Notes under the pieces: model-generated
Database searches by the model: none
Seen by the model: only the letters and a program-made list of their open reading frames with translations
Told to the model about the DNA's origin: nothing
Shown here: one piece after another, positions 1-8,200 of the stretch
How positions within the stretch are numbered: position 1 is the first letter of the stretch
Layout: each line of letters opens with the position of its first letter
Made by a program: the position numbers and the translations under genes
DNA from: Demequina silvatica
GTDB taxonomy: Bacteria; Actinomycetota; Actinomycetes; Actinomycetales; Demequinaceae
Reading direction: 5' to 3'
Length of the DNA: 64,000 bases
Assembly: GCF_000971215.1 (NCBI RefSeq)
Contig: NZ_BBMA01000006.1
Span: forward strand, 186,001 to 250,000

Positions 1-119
1 CGTGCGGCGGCCTCGCGGAGCAGGCGCTCGGCGGCTGCGCGGGAGCCTTCGAGCAGGTACGCGTCCGCCCCGAGGCGCGCGATGGCGTCATCAGAGAGCT
101 GCGCGACGGTGCCGCTCAT
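1..119 (-). CDS. hypothetical protein, first 39 codons only
   Basis: This is the 5' end of a gene that runs off the left edge. It opens with ATG at 119, preceded by a strong GGAGGGGG ribosome site. The visible start MSGTVAQLSDDAIARLGADA is acidic, then helical and Ala/Arg-rich, with no signal peptide or recognisable motif. It lies 66 bp downstream of the small membrane gene at 186-404 on the same strand, so it is probably the third gene of the topA transcript. A thymidylate kinase often follows topA in actinobacteria, but the P-loop expected near the N-terminus of that enzyme is not seen. Function unknown. Confidence 0.5.
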   Translation of the reverse strand, partial: MSGTVAQLSDDAIARLGADAYLLEGSRAAAERLLREAAA

Positions 120-185
120 GGAGACCCCCTCCGAGATTCAAGAGTCTCGCTCTCGGAGCGCGCGCGCAAACGGGGCGACGGGGCC

Positions 186-404
186 TTAGAGATCCCCCTG
201 CTTGGGCCCGTACCGCCCGCCGAGGATCCCGCCCAGGAATGCGAGCGCGGCGATGATCGGGACGCTCACGTCGAAGGAGAAGCCGAGCACCGAGACCGAT
301 CCCGAGTCGACCGTGAGCACCACGGCACCGACGCCGACCACCAGGCCGAGGTAGCCCAGCCACCTCACGTTGACCGAGCGCTCCGGCTCCGGCTGCTGCG
401 CCAT
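186..404 (-). CDS. small two-helix membrane protein, function unknown
   Basis: The gene encodes 72 residues. A charged N-terminus (residues 1-13) is followed by hydrophobic segments at about 15-31 and 48-62, the second rich in glycine, then a short polar tail ending KQGDL. It begins 3 bp after the topA stop codon, so it is almost certainly cotranscribed and probably translated by ribosomes finishing topA. I recognise no family. Spacing and strand make it a real gene; a role linked to topoisomerase is not implied. Confidence 0.7.
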   Translation of the reverse strand: MAQQPEPERSVNVRWLGYLGLVVGVGAVVLTVDSGSVSVLGFSFDVSVPIIAALAFLGGILGGRYGPKQGDL

Positions 405-407
405 GGG

Positions 408-3056
408 CTACTTCTTCCGGGTGGTGGGCTTCTTGGCGGCGGTGCGGCGGGCCGGCTTCTTGGCCGGGCCCTTGGCGCGCTTCTCCGCGAGCAGCTCGAT
501 CGCGCGCTCGGGGGTCACCGACTCGACCGTCTCCGTCTTGGGGATGGTGACGTTGGTGACGCCGTCGGTGATGTAGTCGCCGAACCGGCCCGACTTCGCG
601 ACGATCGGCTTGCCCGAGGTCGGGTCCTCGCCGAACTCCTTGAGCGGGGGCGTCGCGGCGCGCCCGCGGCCGCGCTTGGGCTGCGCGTAGATCGCGAGCG
701 CCTCCTCGAGCGTGATGTCGAGCAGCTGCTGCTCGGACTCGATGGTGCGCGAGTCCGTGCCCTTCTTCAGGTAGGGCCCGAAGCGGCCGTTCTGCGCGGT
801 GATCTCCTCGTTGGTGGCGGGGTCCACGCCCACCACGCGCGGCAGCGACATGAGGCGCAGCGCCTGGTCGAGCGTGACCGTCTCGAGCGCCATCGACTTG
901 AACAGGCTCGCGGTCTTGGGGCGGCCCTTGGCGTCCTCGGGCAGCACCTCGGTGACGTACGGGCCGAACCGGCCGGCCTTCGCCACGATCTCGAGGCCGG
1001 ACTCCGGGTGGGTGCCGAGCACGCGCTCGTCGCCGCCCTGGTTCTGGAGCAGCTCCTCGGCCTTGGCGACCGTGAGCTCGTCGGGGGCGAGCTCGTCGGG
1101 CACGGAGGCCGTCTGCTTCTCGCCGTCGACTTCGCGCTCCAGGTAGGGGCCGTACTTGCCGACGCGCAGCGCGATGCCGTCCCCGATCTCGAACGTCGAG
1201 TTCGCGCGGGCGTCGATGTCGCCCAGGTCCTCGACCAGGCGCTTGAGGCCCTGGCCGCGGCCGTCCTCGTCCTCGCCGGACCCGAAGTAGAACTCGCTCA
1301 GCCAGTCGATGCGGGACAGGTGGCCGCCGGCGATCTTGTCGAGGTCCTCCTCCATGTCCGCCGTGAAGTCGTAGTCGATGAGCCAAGCGAAGTGCTCCTC
1401 GAGCAGGCGGATCATCGCGAAGGCGAGCCACGTGGGCACCAGCGCCTGCTTCTCGACGCGGACGTAGCCCTTGTCGATGATGACGTCCACCATGGCGGCG
1501 TACGTGGACGGGCGGCCCAGCTTGCGGTCCTCGAGCTCCTTGATCATGGAGCCCTGCGTGAAGCGCGGCGGCGGGGTGGTCGCGTGGGTGAGCGGCTCGA
1601 TGCCCTCGGCGCCCACCTTCTGGCCCTGCTCGAGGACGGGGAGGCGGGACTCCTTCTCGACCTTGGTCTCGTCCTCCTCGTAGCGCGCCTTGTCGCGCGA
1701 CTCCTCGTACAGCGCCATGAAGCCGGGCGCGGTGAGGATGGTGCCGGAGGCGGAGAACTCGACCGCGTGGTGCGCGGCCGTGGTCGCGCCGATGCGCACG
1801 GTGGACGTGGTGCCCACGGCATCGGCCATCTGCGAGGCGAGCGTGCGCTTCCAGATCATCTCGTACATGCGGAACTCGTCGCCCGTGAGCTCCGCGCGGA
1901 GCGAGTCGGGGGTGCGGAAGCTGTCGCCCGCCGGACGGATCGCCTCGTGAGCCTCCTGCGCGTTCGAGTCGGCGGACGCGTAGACGCGCGGGCTGGCCGC
2001 GACGGCGTCCGCGCCGTACAGCGCGGTCGCCTGCTTGCGGGCCGCGCGGATCGCCTCGCCGGACAGGCCCGGCGAGTCGGAACGCATGTAGGTGATGTAA
2101 CCCTTCTGGTACAGCGCCTGCGCCACGCCCATCGCCTGCCGCGCACCCAGTCGCAGCTTGCGGCTCGACTCCTGGATCAGGGTCGAGGTGATGAAGGGCG
2201 CCGCGGGGCGGCGCTTGTACGGACGGGAGTCCACCCCGACCACGGAGAACGATGCTTCCGCGAGGCCCGCGGCGAGGGCGCCGGCGAGCGCGGCGTGGAC
2301 GTGCACGGCCTTGCTGTTGGTGCGGGTGCCGCGGTCGTCGAAGTCCTTGCCGGTCGCGACGCGCTTGCCGTCGACCGTGGTGAGGCGGGCGTCGAAGCTG
2401 CGGCCCGCGTCCTTGCCCTCGGTCGCGGTGAACGTGCCCTTGAGGTCCCAGTACTCGGCGGACTGGAACGCCATGCGCTCCCGCTCGCGGTCCACCACCA
2501 GGCGCAGCGTCACCGACTGGACGCGGCCGGCGGACAGGCCCGACTGGATCTTGCGCCACAGCACCGGCGAGACCTCGTAGCCGTACAGGCGGTCGAGCAG
2601 GCGGCGCGCCTCCTGCGCCTCCACCAGCTCCATGTCCACCTCGCGCGGGTTCTCGAGCGCCCTCGAGATGCCCTCGCGGGTGATCTCGTGGAACGCGAGC
2701 CGCTTGACCGGCACCTTGGGCTTGAGGACGTCGAGCAGGTGCCAGGCGATGGCCTCACCCTCGCGGTCCTCATCAGTCGCCAGGTAGAGCTCGTCCGCCT
2801 CCTTGAGGCGCTTCTTGATGTCCGCGACGATCTTCTTCTTGTCGGAGTTCACCACGTAGTACGGCTGGAAGCCGCCGTCGATGTCGATCGCGAACTTGCC
2901 GATGTCCGACTTCTTGAGCTCCGCCGGCAGGTCCGACCGCTCGGCGAGGTCCCGGATGTGACCCACCGACGACACCACGTCATAGTCGGCACCCAGGTAG
3001 CCGCCGATGGTGCGCGACTTGGTGGGCGACTCGACGATCACGAGCTTGCGGGCCAT
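408..3056 (-). CDS. topA: DNA topoisomerase I (type IA)
   Basis: The 882-residue enzyme relaxes negatively supercoiled DNA by cutting one strand. The Toprim domain opens the protein (KLVIVESPTKS, then the acidic DEDREGE near residue 100). The motif YITYMRSDS places the active-site tyrosine at about residue 323. The C-terminal third carries four repeats of the GRFGPY type instead of zinc fingers and ends in a Lys/Arg-rich tail, the actinobacterial arrangement. ATG at 3056 is chosen because a purine-rich ribosome site (GAGAGAAGG) precedes it and the protein then starts exactly at the Toprim domain; the longer frame to 3122 would place the start upstream of the likely promoter. A small membrane gene follows after 3 bp. 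Confidence 0.97.
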   Translation of the reverse strand: MARKLVIVESPTKSRTIGGYLGADYDVVSSVGHIRDLAERSDLPAELKKSDIGKFAIDIDGGFQPYYVVNSDKKKIVADIKKRLKEADELYLATDEDREGEAIAWHLLDVLKPKVPVKRLAFHEITREGISRALENPREVDMELVEAQEARRLLDRLYGYEVSPVLWRKIQSGLSAGRVQSVTLRLVVDRERERMAFQSAEYWDLKGTFTATEGKDAGRSFDARLTTVDGKRVATGKDFDDRGTRTNSKAVHVHAALAGALAAGLAEASFSVVGVDSRPYKRRPAAPFITSTLIQESSRKLRLGARQAMGVAQALYQKGYITYMRSDSPGLSGEAIRAARKQATALYGADAVAASPRVYASADSNAQEAHEAIRPAGDSFRTPDSLRAELTGDEFRMYEMIWKRTLASQMADAVGTTSTVRIGATTAAHHAVEFSASGTILTAPGFMALYEESRDKARYEEDETKVEKESRLPVLEQGQKVGAEGIEPLTHATTPPPRFTQGSMIKELEDRKLGRPSTYAAMVDVIIDKGYVRVEKQALVPTWLAFAMIRLLEEHFAWLIDYDFTADMEEDLDKIAGGHLSRIDWLSEFYFGSGEDEDGRGQGLKRLVEDLGDIDARANSTFEIGDGIALRVGKYGPYLEREVDGEKQTASVPDELAPDELTVAKAEELLQNQGGDERVLGTHPESGLEIVAKAGRFGPYVTEVLPEDAKGRPKTASLFKSMALETVTLDQALRLMSLPRVVGVDPATNEEITAQNGRFGPYLKKGTDSRTIESEQQLLDITLEEALAIYAQPKRGRGRAATPPLKEFGEDPTSGKPIVAKSGRFGDYITDGVTNVTIPKTETVESVTPERAIELLAEKRAKGPAKKPARRTAAKKPTTRKK

Positions 3057-3113
3057 GGAACCTTCTCTCTGGGATTCGCGTCCCGGCGGCTTCCGCCTGC
3101 CTGAGACGCACTC

Positions 3114-3119
3114 AATATA
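3114..3119 (-). promoter_or_regulatory. probable -10 element of topA
   Basis: TATATT on the minus strand lies in an AT-rich patch and would give a leader of about 50 nt carrying the topA ribosome site. No convincing -35 hexamer is visible at the expected spacing. Confidence 0.4.
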
Positions 3120-3185
3120 CATATGGGCTCAGACACGCCCACCGGGACCTGGGGAGAACGGGACGGGGTGAACGTCCGGTAGCGG

Positions 3186-3195
3186 CGCATCGTCC
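3186..3195 (-). repeat. GGACGATGCG signal word, intergenic copy
   Basis: An exact copy lies in the divergent gap between topA and the phosphatase gene, 40 bp before the phosphatase start. It is flanked as GGGACGATGCGCCG. Confidence 0.8.
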
Positions 3196-3234
3196 CTGCG
3201 CAATGCTGTCGGACCGCCGTGGTTCGATGGACGC

Positions 3235-4089
3235 ATGGAGCCCATCCTCGATGCCGCCGCTCGGGCGGCCGTCGGCGAGGCCATGCGCCGCGTCGCGGAC
3301 GCCGAGATCCGCCCGCGATTCCGGGCGCTCGCCGACCACCACGTCCACCTCAAGGGGCCAGGCGACTACGTCACCGAGGCGGACCTCGAGGCCGAGCGTG
3401 CGCTCACGCCGCTGCTGCGCGAGATCCTCGACGTGCCCGTGGTGGGTGAGGAGGCGACCGCGGCGGACCCGTCCGTGGTGGACGTGCTCGCGACCGAGGG
3501 CACCGCGTGGACCGTGGACCCGGTGGACGGCACCGCCAACTTCGTGGAGGGCTCGGACACGTACGCCGTGATGGTGGGCCTGGTCGAGGGCGGCGTGCCC
3601 GTGGGCGGCTGGATCCTGCAGCCCGAGTTCGGGCGCATGTTCGAGGCGCTGCAGGGCGTGGGAGCGTTCCTGGACGGGCGGTCGCTCGCCGCGGGCGTCG
3701 AACGCTCGCGCGGGGACGATGCTCGGGCGGCCTGGGAGGGCAAGGAGCCGCGCGGCGCGGTGTCGGTGAGGTACGCGGCGGACGGCGTGCGCGAGGGGCT
3801 GCTCGCGGCGGAGCCCGAGCTGGGCGGCTACGAGGACCTGCGCATGTGCGCCGGCTTCGACTACGCGGACCTGGTCACGCAGCAGGTGGGATTCCTGGTC
3901 TACACGCGTGCCAAGCCGTGGGACCACGTGCCTGGCGCGGCGATCGCGGCGGAGGCCGGGTTCACCGTGGGCCGGCTCGACGGGTCGGGATACCGTCCTG
4001 CGGTCGAGGTGGGCGCGCCGCTGCTGGCCGCCCGCACGGACCGGTGGGAGTCGATCCGCGAGGTGCTCGCGAGGAACCTGGGGTTGTAG
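3235..4089 (+). CDS. inositol-monophosphatase-family phosphatase (HisN/SuhB-like)
   Basis: The 284-residue protein is a Mg-dependent phosphomonoesterase. The metal-binding signatures are all present: GDYVTEAD at 43-50, GEE at 71-73, DPVDGT at 95-100 and PWDHVPGA at about 228-235, followed by EAGF. Members hydrolyse inositol phosphates, histidinol phosphate or related small molecules, and the sequence alone does not decide the substrate. ATG at 3235 fits the family's N-terminus. No classical ribosome site is evident, and a weak TTCGAT six bases upstream hints at a leaderless message. It stands alone, divergent from topA. Confidence 0.88.
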   Translation: MEPILDAAARAAVGEAMRRVADAEIRPRFRALADHHVHLKGPGDYVTEADLEAERALTPLLREILDVPVVGEEATAADPSVVDVLATEGTAWTVDPVDGTANFVEGSDTYAVMVGLVEGGVPVGGWILQPEFGRMFEALQGVGAFLDGRSLAAGVERSRGDDARAAWEGKEPRGAVSVRYAADGVREGLLAAEPELGGYEDLRMCAGFDYADLVTQQVGFLVYTRAKPWDHVPGAAIAAEAGFTVGRLDGSGYRPAVEVGAPLLAARTDRWESIREVLARNLGL

Positions 4090-4108
4090 CGGTCTGTGCC
4101 GCTGCGCC

Positions 4109-4153
4109 CACCCGGCGCGCCCCCACCCGGCGCACCCCCACCCGGCGCGCGCT
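4109..4153 (+). repeat. 15-bp tandem repeat, three units
   Basis: The core CACCCGGCGC recurs at 4109, 4124 and 4139, an exact 15-bp period, directly after the phosphatase gene. Confidence 0.8.
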
Positions 4154-4202
4154 ATGGGGTGCTGAGCGTCGGTTCCGCGCGATCCCGGCGCGCTGTGGGG
4201 AG

Positions 4203-4245
4203 CTGAGCGACGGTCACTGACTCGCTTCGGGCGAGCGTCGCTGAG
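4203..4245. terminator. stem-loop between convergent genes
   Basis: The outer arms CTGAGCGACG (4203) and CGTCGCTGAG (4236) pair with one mismatch, and an inner hairpin CTCGC/GCGAG with a TTCGG loop fills the interior. No T-tract is seen, as is usual for GC-rich actinobacteria. It lies between a plus gene ending at 4089 and a minus gene ending at 4339. Confidence 0.5.
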
Positions 4246-4338
4246 TTCCTCACAGCAATCCGAGACCTCTGGATTCCGTCGGTGACTTCCCCATGGCGCG
4301 AAGGGGCGCGGGAGGCGCCGCGGCGGAGGGACGCAGGG

Positions 4339-5064
4339 TCAGCGGCGCGCGAGGTCCGGGAGGTCCTCGTGGGTGATGACGTCGTAGAGGCCGCGGCCGC
4401 GCAGCGCGCGACGGTAGCCGGCGGAGGCGGTCATGCGGCGCGGCTGCTGCAGCACGGGGGCGTGGAAGCCGCGGTGGATGATCGCGCGCACGGTCGCGAG
4501 GATGTCCTCGCGGGTGTGGACGGTCGGGTCGACGGTGAACTGCACCTCGTAGTCGACGCCGGACTCGTGGATGGCCTCGAGGGAGGCCCACGCCTGGGTG
4601 CCGGCGGTGTCGGAGCCGGTGATGTGCTCGTACATGGCCGGGGTGCCCTTGAGGTCGAAGCCCACCCAGTCGACGTCGGGGAGCACGGAGGCGAGGCGGC
4701 CCGGGTGGGCGCCCATGGTGTGCAGGCCCACGGAGTAGCCCATCGCGCGGACCTCGCGGATCGCGGGGAGGAGGCCGTCCTGGGCGGTCGGCTCGCCGCC
4801 GCCGAACACCACCGCGTCGACCATGCCGCGGTGCGACTCGAGCTGCTCGAGGACGCGGCTCCAGCTGACGCGGCCCTCGCCGGTCGGGTCGTGGCTCTCG
4901 GGGGTGCCGCAGTAGGCGCAGAGCCACGGGCAACCCTGCAGCGTCACGGTGGCGGCGATGCGGCCGGGCCACGCGTGCGTGCACGAGGAGAGGAAGTCCG
5001 CGATGACCAGACCGTGCGCGGTCGGGATCGCGATGGCGGAGGTGTCGAGCTCGGTGGTGGACAT
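4339..5064 (-). CDS. nrdG: radical-SAM activase, NrdG-like
   Basis: The 241-residue protein has C45-x3-C49-x2-C52 within LQGCPWLCAYC, which would hold the 4Fe-4S cluster that cleaves S-adenosylmethionine. FGGGEPT near residue 87 is the second radical-SAM signature. The match is to the anaerobic ribonucleotide reductase activase type, which creates the glycyl radical on NrdD. ATG at 5064 is preceded by a perfect AGGAGG, so the longer frame to 5322 is rejected. The partner nrdD, usually adjacent, is absent from this window, which makes the gene an orphan here. Another glycyl-radical or radical-SAM role is possible. Confidence 0.75.
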   Translation of the reverse strand: MSTTELDTSAIAIPTAHGLVIADFLSSCTHAWPGRIAATVTLQGCPWLCAYCGTPESHDPTGEGRVSWSRVLEQLESHRGMVDAVVFGGGEPTAQDGLLPAIREVRAMGYSVGLHTMGAHPGRLASVLPDVDWVGFDLKGTPAMYEHITGSDTAGTQAWASLEAIHESGVDYEVQFTVDPTVHTREDILATVRAIIHRGFHAPVLQQPRRMTASAGYRRALRGRGLYDVITHEDLPDLARR

Positions 5065-5618
5065 GGGGCGTGCCTCCTGGGTCGGCAGCCCCGCGGGATC
5101 TCCGCGGAGCAACTCTCCGACGTCCTGTCCGGACGTCATCAGGGTGCGCCGACGAGACGCGGTTCGACGCGCCGACACACCGTTGTCATGGGATTCGTTG
5201 ACGAGGGGGCGATGGGGTCCCATCTGCGCCGCCTCGGCATCTCCATTCTTACCCGTCTCCGGGTCCGACGAGGCCGTGCGAGGCGCCTGAGCCTCCGGTC
5301 CCGCCGCGAACGTCGATGTCACCCCTCAAGGGTAGTTTTGCCGCCCGGTGACCACCTCGGACCAGGGTCCCGTATCTGGTGTGGCGGAGCCCATTCCGGG
5401 ACCAATGGCAAGTAAAGTCCCGGGCCGGTTGTGTCAAGCCACGGCAAGTCGGGCGCGCGGGTGAATTCCCAGGAAACTCTCGGGTTCGGGCGACCGTCAG
5501 ATACCGCTGCGGCGCGCGGATCCGCCCGAACCGACCATGGGATACCAATTCGGACACCCCGGGACCGGGACCTCCGCGCCGGGCGGGACCGGGACCCGGG
5601 CGCCCCGGGGGCCGGCCC
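5065..5618. other. 554-bp intergenic region upstream of nrdG
   Basis: No gene is supported here. The likely nrdG promoter lies within it. A perfect inverted repeat CCGGGAC (5396) / GTCCCGG (5417) with a 14-nt AT-richer spacer is a candidate operator. GC-rich GGGACC and CCCGGG clusters at 5560-5625 follow the methyltransferase stop and could act as its terminator. I saw no cobalamin riboswitch core or NrdR box. Confidence 0.4.
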
Positions 5619-7136
5619 CTACTCCAGGAACCCGTCCGCCACCAGCTCGCGGACCGCCGGCACCAGCCCGGCCACCATGCGGGCCGCGTCGACGTCGAGC
5701 AGCGCCGCCAGCGCATGCGCGATCTGGCCCGCGGTGAGCTCCCCGTCGCACGCGCCCACGAACCCGGCGAGCGCGGTGTCCATCGACACCGACCGCCCGA
5801 GCCCGGCGCCCTGCCGCAGCAGCAGATAGGACGGATCCGCCTGCAGCACCGGCCCGTAGCTCTCCCGCGTGACGTCCGAGGCGGCCGTCCAGGCCGTGGC
5901 GAGCAGCGCATCGTCCGTCATCGCGGCGACCCTGTCGTGGGCCGCGAGGGCCGCGACCAGGTAGCCGCCGAACGGCTCCTGCAGCGGGCCCTCGTGCTGC
6001 TCGAGGCGCCGGAGCGTCGGCGACCCGGACACGGGGCGCCGCAGCAGCACCATCCCGAACCCCACTGCCGAGACCCCGCGCGCGTCGAAGTCGGTGAGAT
6101 AGGCCTGGTAGGCGGCCTCGAACTCGGCGCGGCCGCGCTCGGGCGTGACGCCGGCATCGCGCAGCCAGGTCTCGGCGTACTCGGCGGCGTCGAGCTCGTC
6201 GCGCTCGATCACCCACGCGTCGAGCGGCACGGGCGACGCGGCGAGCCACGCTTCCAGCCCCTCCTGCCACGACGATCCGCCGTGGATCTCCCAGTTGCCC
6301 AGCATCTGCGCGACGCCGCCCGGCGCGAGCACCGTCCCGACCGAGGAGACCAGCGTCGACACGATCCCGTCGCCCGGGACCCCCGACGCCCGGTACTCGA
6401 ACTGCGGCGCGCCCTCCGGCGTGATGACGAACGGCGGGTTCGAGACCACCAGGTCGAACTCCTCGCCCGCGACCGGCTCGAGCATCGACCCCTCGCGCAG
6501 GTCCCAGTCCGCGATCCCGTTGAGGACCTGGTTGAAGCGGGTGTAGGCGAGCGCGCGGCGCGAGACGTCCGTGGCCACCACCTCGCGCGCGTGCAGCGAG
6601 GCGTGGAGCGCCTGGATCCCGCAGCCCGTGCCCAGGTCGAGCACGCGACCCACCGGCGCGCGCATGGTCATCCCCGCGAGCGTGAGGGACGCCCCGCCGA
6701 TCCCGAGCACGTGGTCGTCGCGCAGGCGCGCGCCGGTGACGGCCTCGCCCTGGTCGGACGCGACCCACCACTGCGCCTCGCCTCCCTCGTGGGTGGCCGC
6801 ATACGGCCGCAGGTCCACCCGGCCGCGCGCCTCGCCGCCGGACAGCTCGATGAGGCCCAGCCCCGCGGCGCCGTCCGCGCCCACGGACGGCAGCGCGCGG
6901 TCCACGTCGCGGGCGGGCACGGCGTCTCCGAGGAGGAACAGCCGGGTGAGGGTCGCCTCCACGGTGGACGATGCGCGGCTCGCCACCCGCGCCGGCAGCA
7001 CCTGCTCGCGGGCGAGGGCCCTCATGGCCCGGTCCCCGACCACCGCCTCGACTGCGTCGACGGTCCAGGTGGAGAGGTCGGCGCGGAGGGCCTCGGCGGC
7101 GGAGGCGTCGGGCAGCGCGGGTACGTCGAGGCTCAC
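5619..7136 (-). CDS. class I methyltransferase, HemK/RlmG-like, with flanking domains
   Basis: The protein has 505 residues from GTG at 7136. The middle third is a Rossmann methyltransferase: DLGTGCG near residue 167 binds SAM, and VSNPPF near 232 is the signature of enzymes that methylate an amide or exocyclic amine nitrogen. It is flanked by an N-terminal helical domain (about 1-130) and a C-terminal domain (about 330-505), typical of actinobacterial proteins of unknown target. GTG is preferred because TAGCCT lies exactly 7 nt upstream (leaderless pattern), and an upstream start would run into the divergent neighbour. Two signal-word copies (5907, 6966) lie inside the gene and encode Asp-Asp-Ala and Ala-Ser-Ser. 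Confidence 0.85.
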   Translation of the reverse strand: MSLDVPALPDASAAEALRADLSTWTVDAVEAVVGDRAMRALAREQVLPARVASRASSTVEATLTRLFLLGDAVPARDVDRALPSVGADGAAGLGLIELSGGEARGRVDLRPYAATHEGGEAQWWVASDQGEAVTGARLRDDHVLGIGGASLTLAGMTMRAPVGRVLDLGTGCGIQALHASLHAREVVATDVSRRALAYTRFNQVLNGIADWDLREGSMLEPVAGEEFDLVVSNPPFVITPEGAPQFEYRASGVPGDGIVSTLVSSVGTVLAPGGVAQMLGNWEIHGGSSWQEGLEAWLAASPVPLDAWVIERDELDAAEYAETWLRDAGVTPERGRAEFEAAYQAYLTDFDARGVSAVGFGMVLLRRPVSGSPTLRRLEQHEGPLQEPFGGYLVAALAAHDRVAAMTDDALLATAWTAASDVTRESYGPVLQADPSYLLLRQGAGLGRSVSMDTALAGFVGACDGELTAGQIAHALAALLDVDAARMVAGLVPAVRELVADGFLE

Positions 7137-7143
7137 GTGTCTG

Positions 7144-7149
7144 AGGCTA
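7144..7149 (-). promoter_or_regulatory. leaderless -10 element TAGCCT
   Basis: TAGCCT matches TANNNT and ends 7 nt before the GTG start at 7136, so transcription would begin at or next to the start codon. Confidence 0.45.
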
Positions 7150-7197
7150 GTGCGCACGGTGCTTGACCGCGCACGCGACGGGGACGATGCTGTCGCC

Positions 7198-7659
7198 ATG
7201 CCCTCTGCCTGGGGTTTCGCCACCGACGTCGACGTCACCGATTCCGCACCTCGCGACGTCTTCTCGGTGCGCGACGGCGAGCTGATCGACGCGGACATCC
7301 GGTGCTCGGTGAACACCTCGAGCCTGGACTGCGTCGACGCGGTCGAGGGCGAGTTCGTGTTCTCGATGATCGAGGTCGAGTGGGCCTCCGACCCGGTGCC
7401 CGACGGCCGACTGCTCGACGGCGGTCAGGCGGGGTGGTTCGTGATCGTCGGTGAGACGGCGGAGCCGCTTACCGTCGGCGACGGCGTCGCAAGGCCCCTG
7501 TCCGAGGTGATCGCGATGGCCGGGGATCCCGGCTACGACCCGTGGGAGCCCGCGCTCACGCAGTGGGGCCCGTGGCTCGGCGTTGCCGCGCTGGCGGTGG
7601 CCGCCGTGGGGGTGCTCGCCGCGGTGCGACGGCGCCGACCCCGCACGGGTGCGGTCTAG
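7198..7659 (+). CDS. hypothetical protein with C-terminal membrane anchor
   Basis: The 153-residue protein has a mostly soluble N-terminal part with two cysteines (CSVNTSSLDC, residues about 39-48). One transmembrane helix at about 127-145 is followed by an Arg-rich tail (RRRRPR). No N-terminal signal peptide is apparent, so the topology is uncertain. I do not recognise the family. A near copy of the signal word (GGACGATGCT, 7182) sits just upstream; its last six bases fall where a leaderless -10 would be, six bases before the ATG. Confidence 0.65.
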   Translation: MPSAWGFATDVDVTDSAPRDVFSVRDGELIDADIRCSVNTSSLDCVDAVEGEFVFSMIEVEWASDPVPDGRLLDGGQAGWFVIVGETAEPLTVGDGVARPLSEVIAMAGDPGYDPWEPALTQWGPWLGVAALAVAAVGVLAAVRRRRPRTGAV

Positions 7660-7672
7660 CGCACCGACCCCT

Positions 7673-8200
7673 TCACAGCGCCCGCGCCATCTGGAGCTCG
7701 CGGCCCATGGTGGTCGCGAACACGTGGCCGGTCGGGGCGAAGCCGAGCCGCGCGTACGCCGCCCGCGCCCGTGCGTTGTCGGCGTGGACGTCGAGCTCGA
7801 GCCGCGCGAAGCCCAGCGAGCGCGCCCACCCGCACGCGGCGTCGACCAGCGCGTCGAGCGTCCCCGCACCGCGTGCTGCGGGAGCGACGTAGACCCCCAC
7901 CAGCACCGCGCGACGCTCGGGGATGACGGTGTCGAAGTAGTCCCGCTCGCCCGCCTCCTGGGCGAGCACCACCACGGAGCCCACCAGGGCGCCGCCATCC
8001 TCGCCGAGCCACTGCGACACCCGGTCGCCGGCCGACGCCGCGGCGGCGCGCTCGATCCAGAACGCGTCGGGCTGCTCGCTCGCGACCGCGAGGGTCTCGA
8101 GGAACGCGACCGACGCGGCCGGGTCGGCGAGCGCCTCGAGCCGCAGGTCGCGGGCGCGCGCCCAGTCCTCGTGGCGGACGCGTCGGATCGAGACCGCCAT
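7673..8200 (-). CDS. GNAT-family N-acetyltransferase
   Basis: The 175-residue protein has the GNAT fold order: an N-terminal strand with RHEDWARARDLRLEAL, a central strand, then VGVYVAPAARGAG (about 105-117), the acetyl-CoA loop of R-x-x-G type. N-A-R-A-R-A-A-Y-A-R-L-G-F near 145 is the usual motif B. It acetylates an unidentified amine. Its ATG shares one base with the stop of the M20 peptidase gene (TGATG), so the two are translationally coupled, and it is the last gene of the MFS-peptidase-GNAT operon. Confidence 0.88.
   Translation of the reverse strand: MAVSIRRVRHEDWARARDLRLEALADPAASVAFLETLAVASEQPDAFWIERAAAASAGDRVSQWLGEDGGALVGSVVVLAQEAGERDYFDTVIPERRAVLVGVYVAPAARGAGTLDALVDAACGWARSLGFARLELDVHADNARARAAYARLGFAPTGHVFATTMGRELQMARAL

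Noticed and set aside
91-3104. Very long open frames over topA on both strands (822 and 698 codons)
   Set aside because: They are Arg/Gly/His-rich shadows of topA caused by GC-rich third positions; topA has full family motifs.
5065-5420. Cobalamin or other known riboswitch upstream of nrdG
   Set aside because: No conserved riboswitch core was recognised on either strand.
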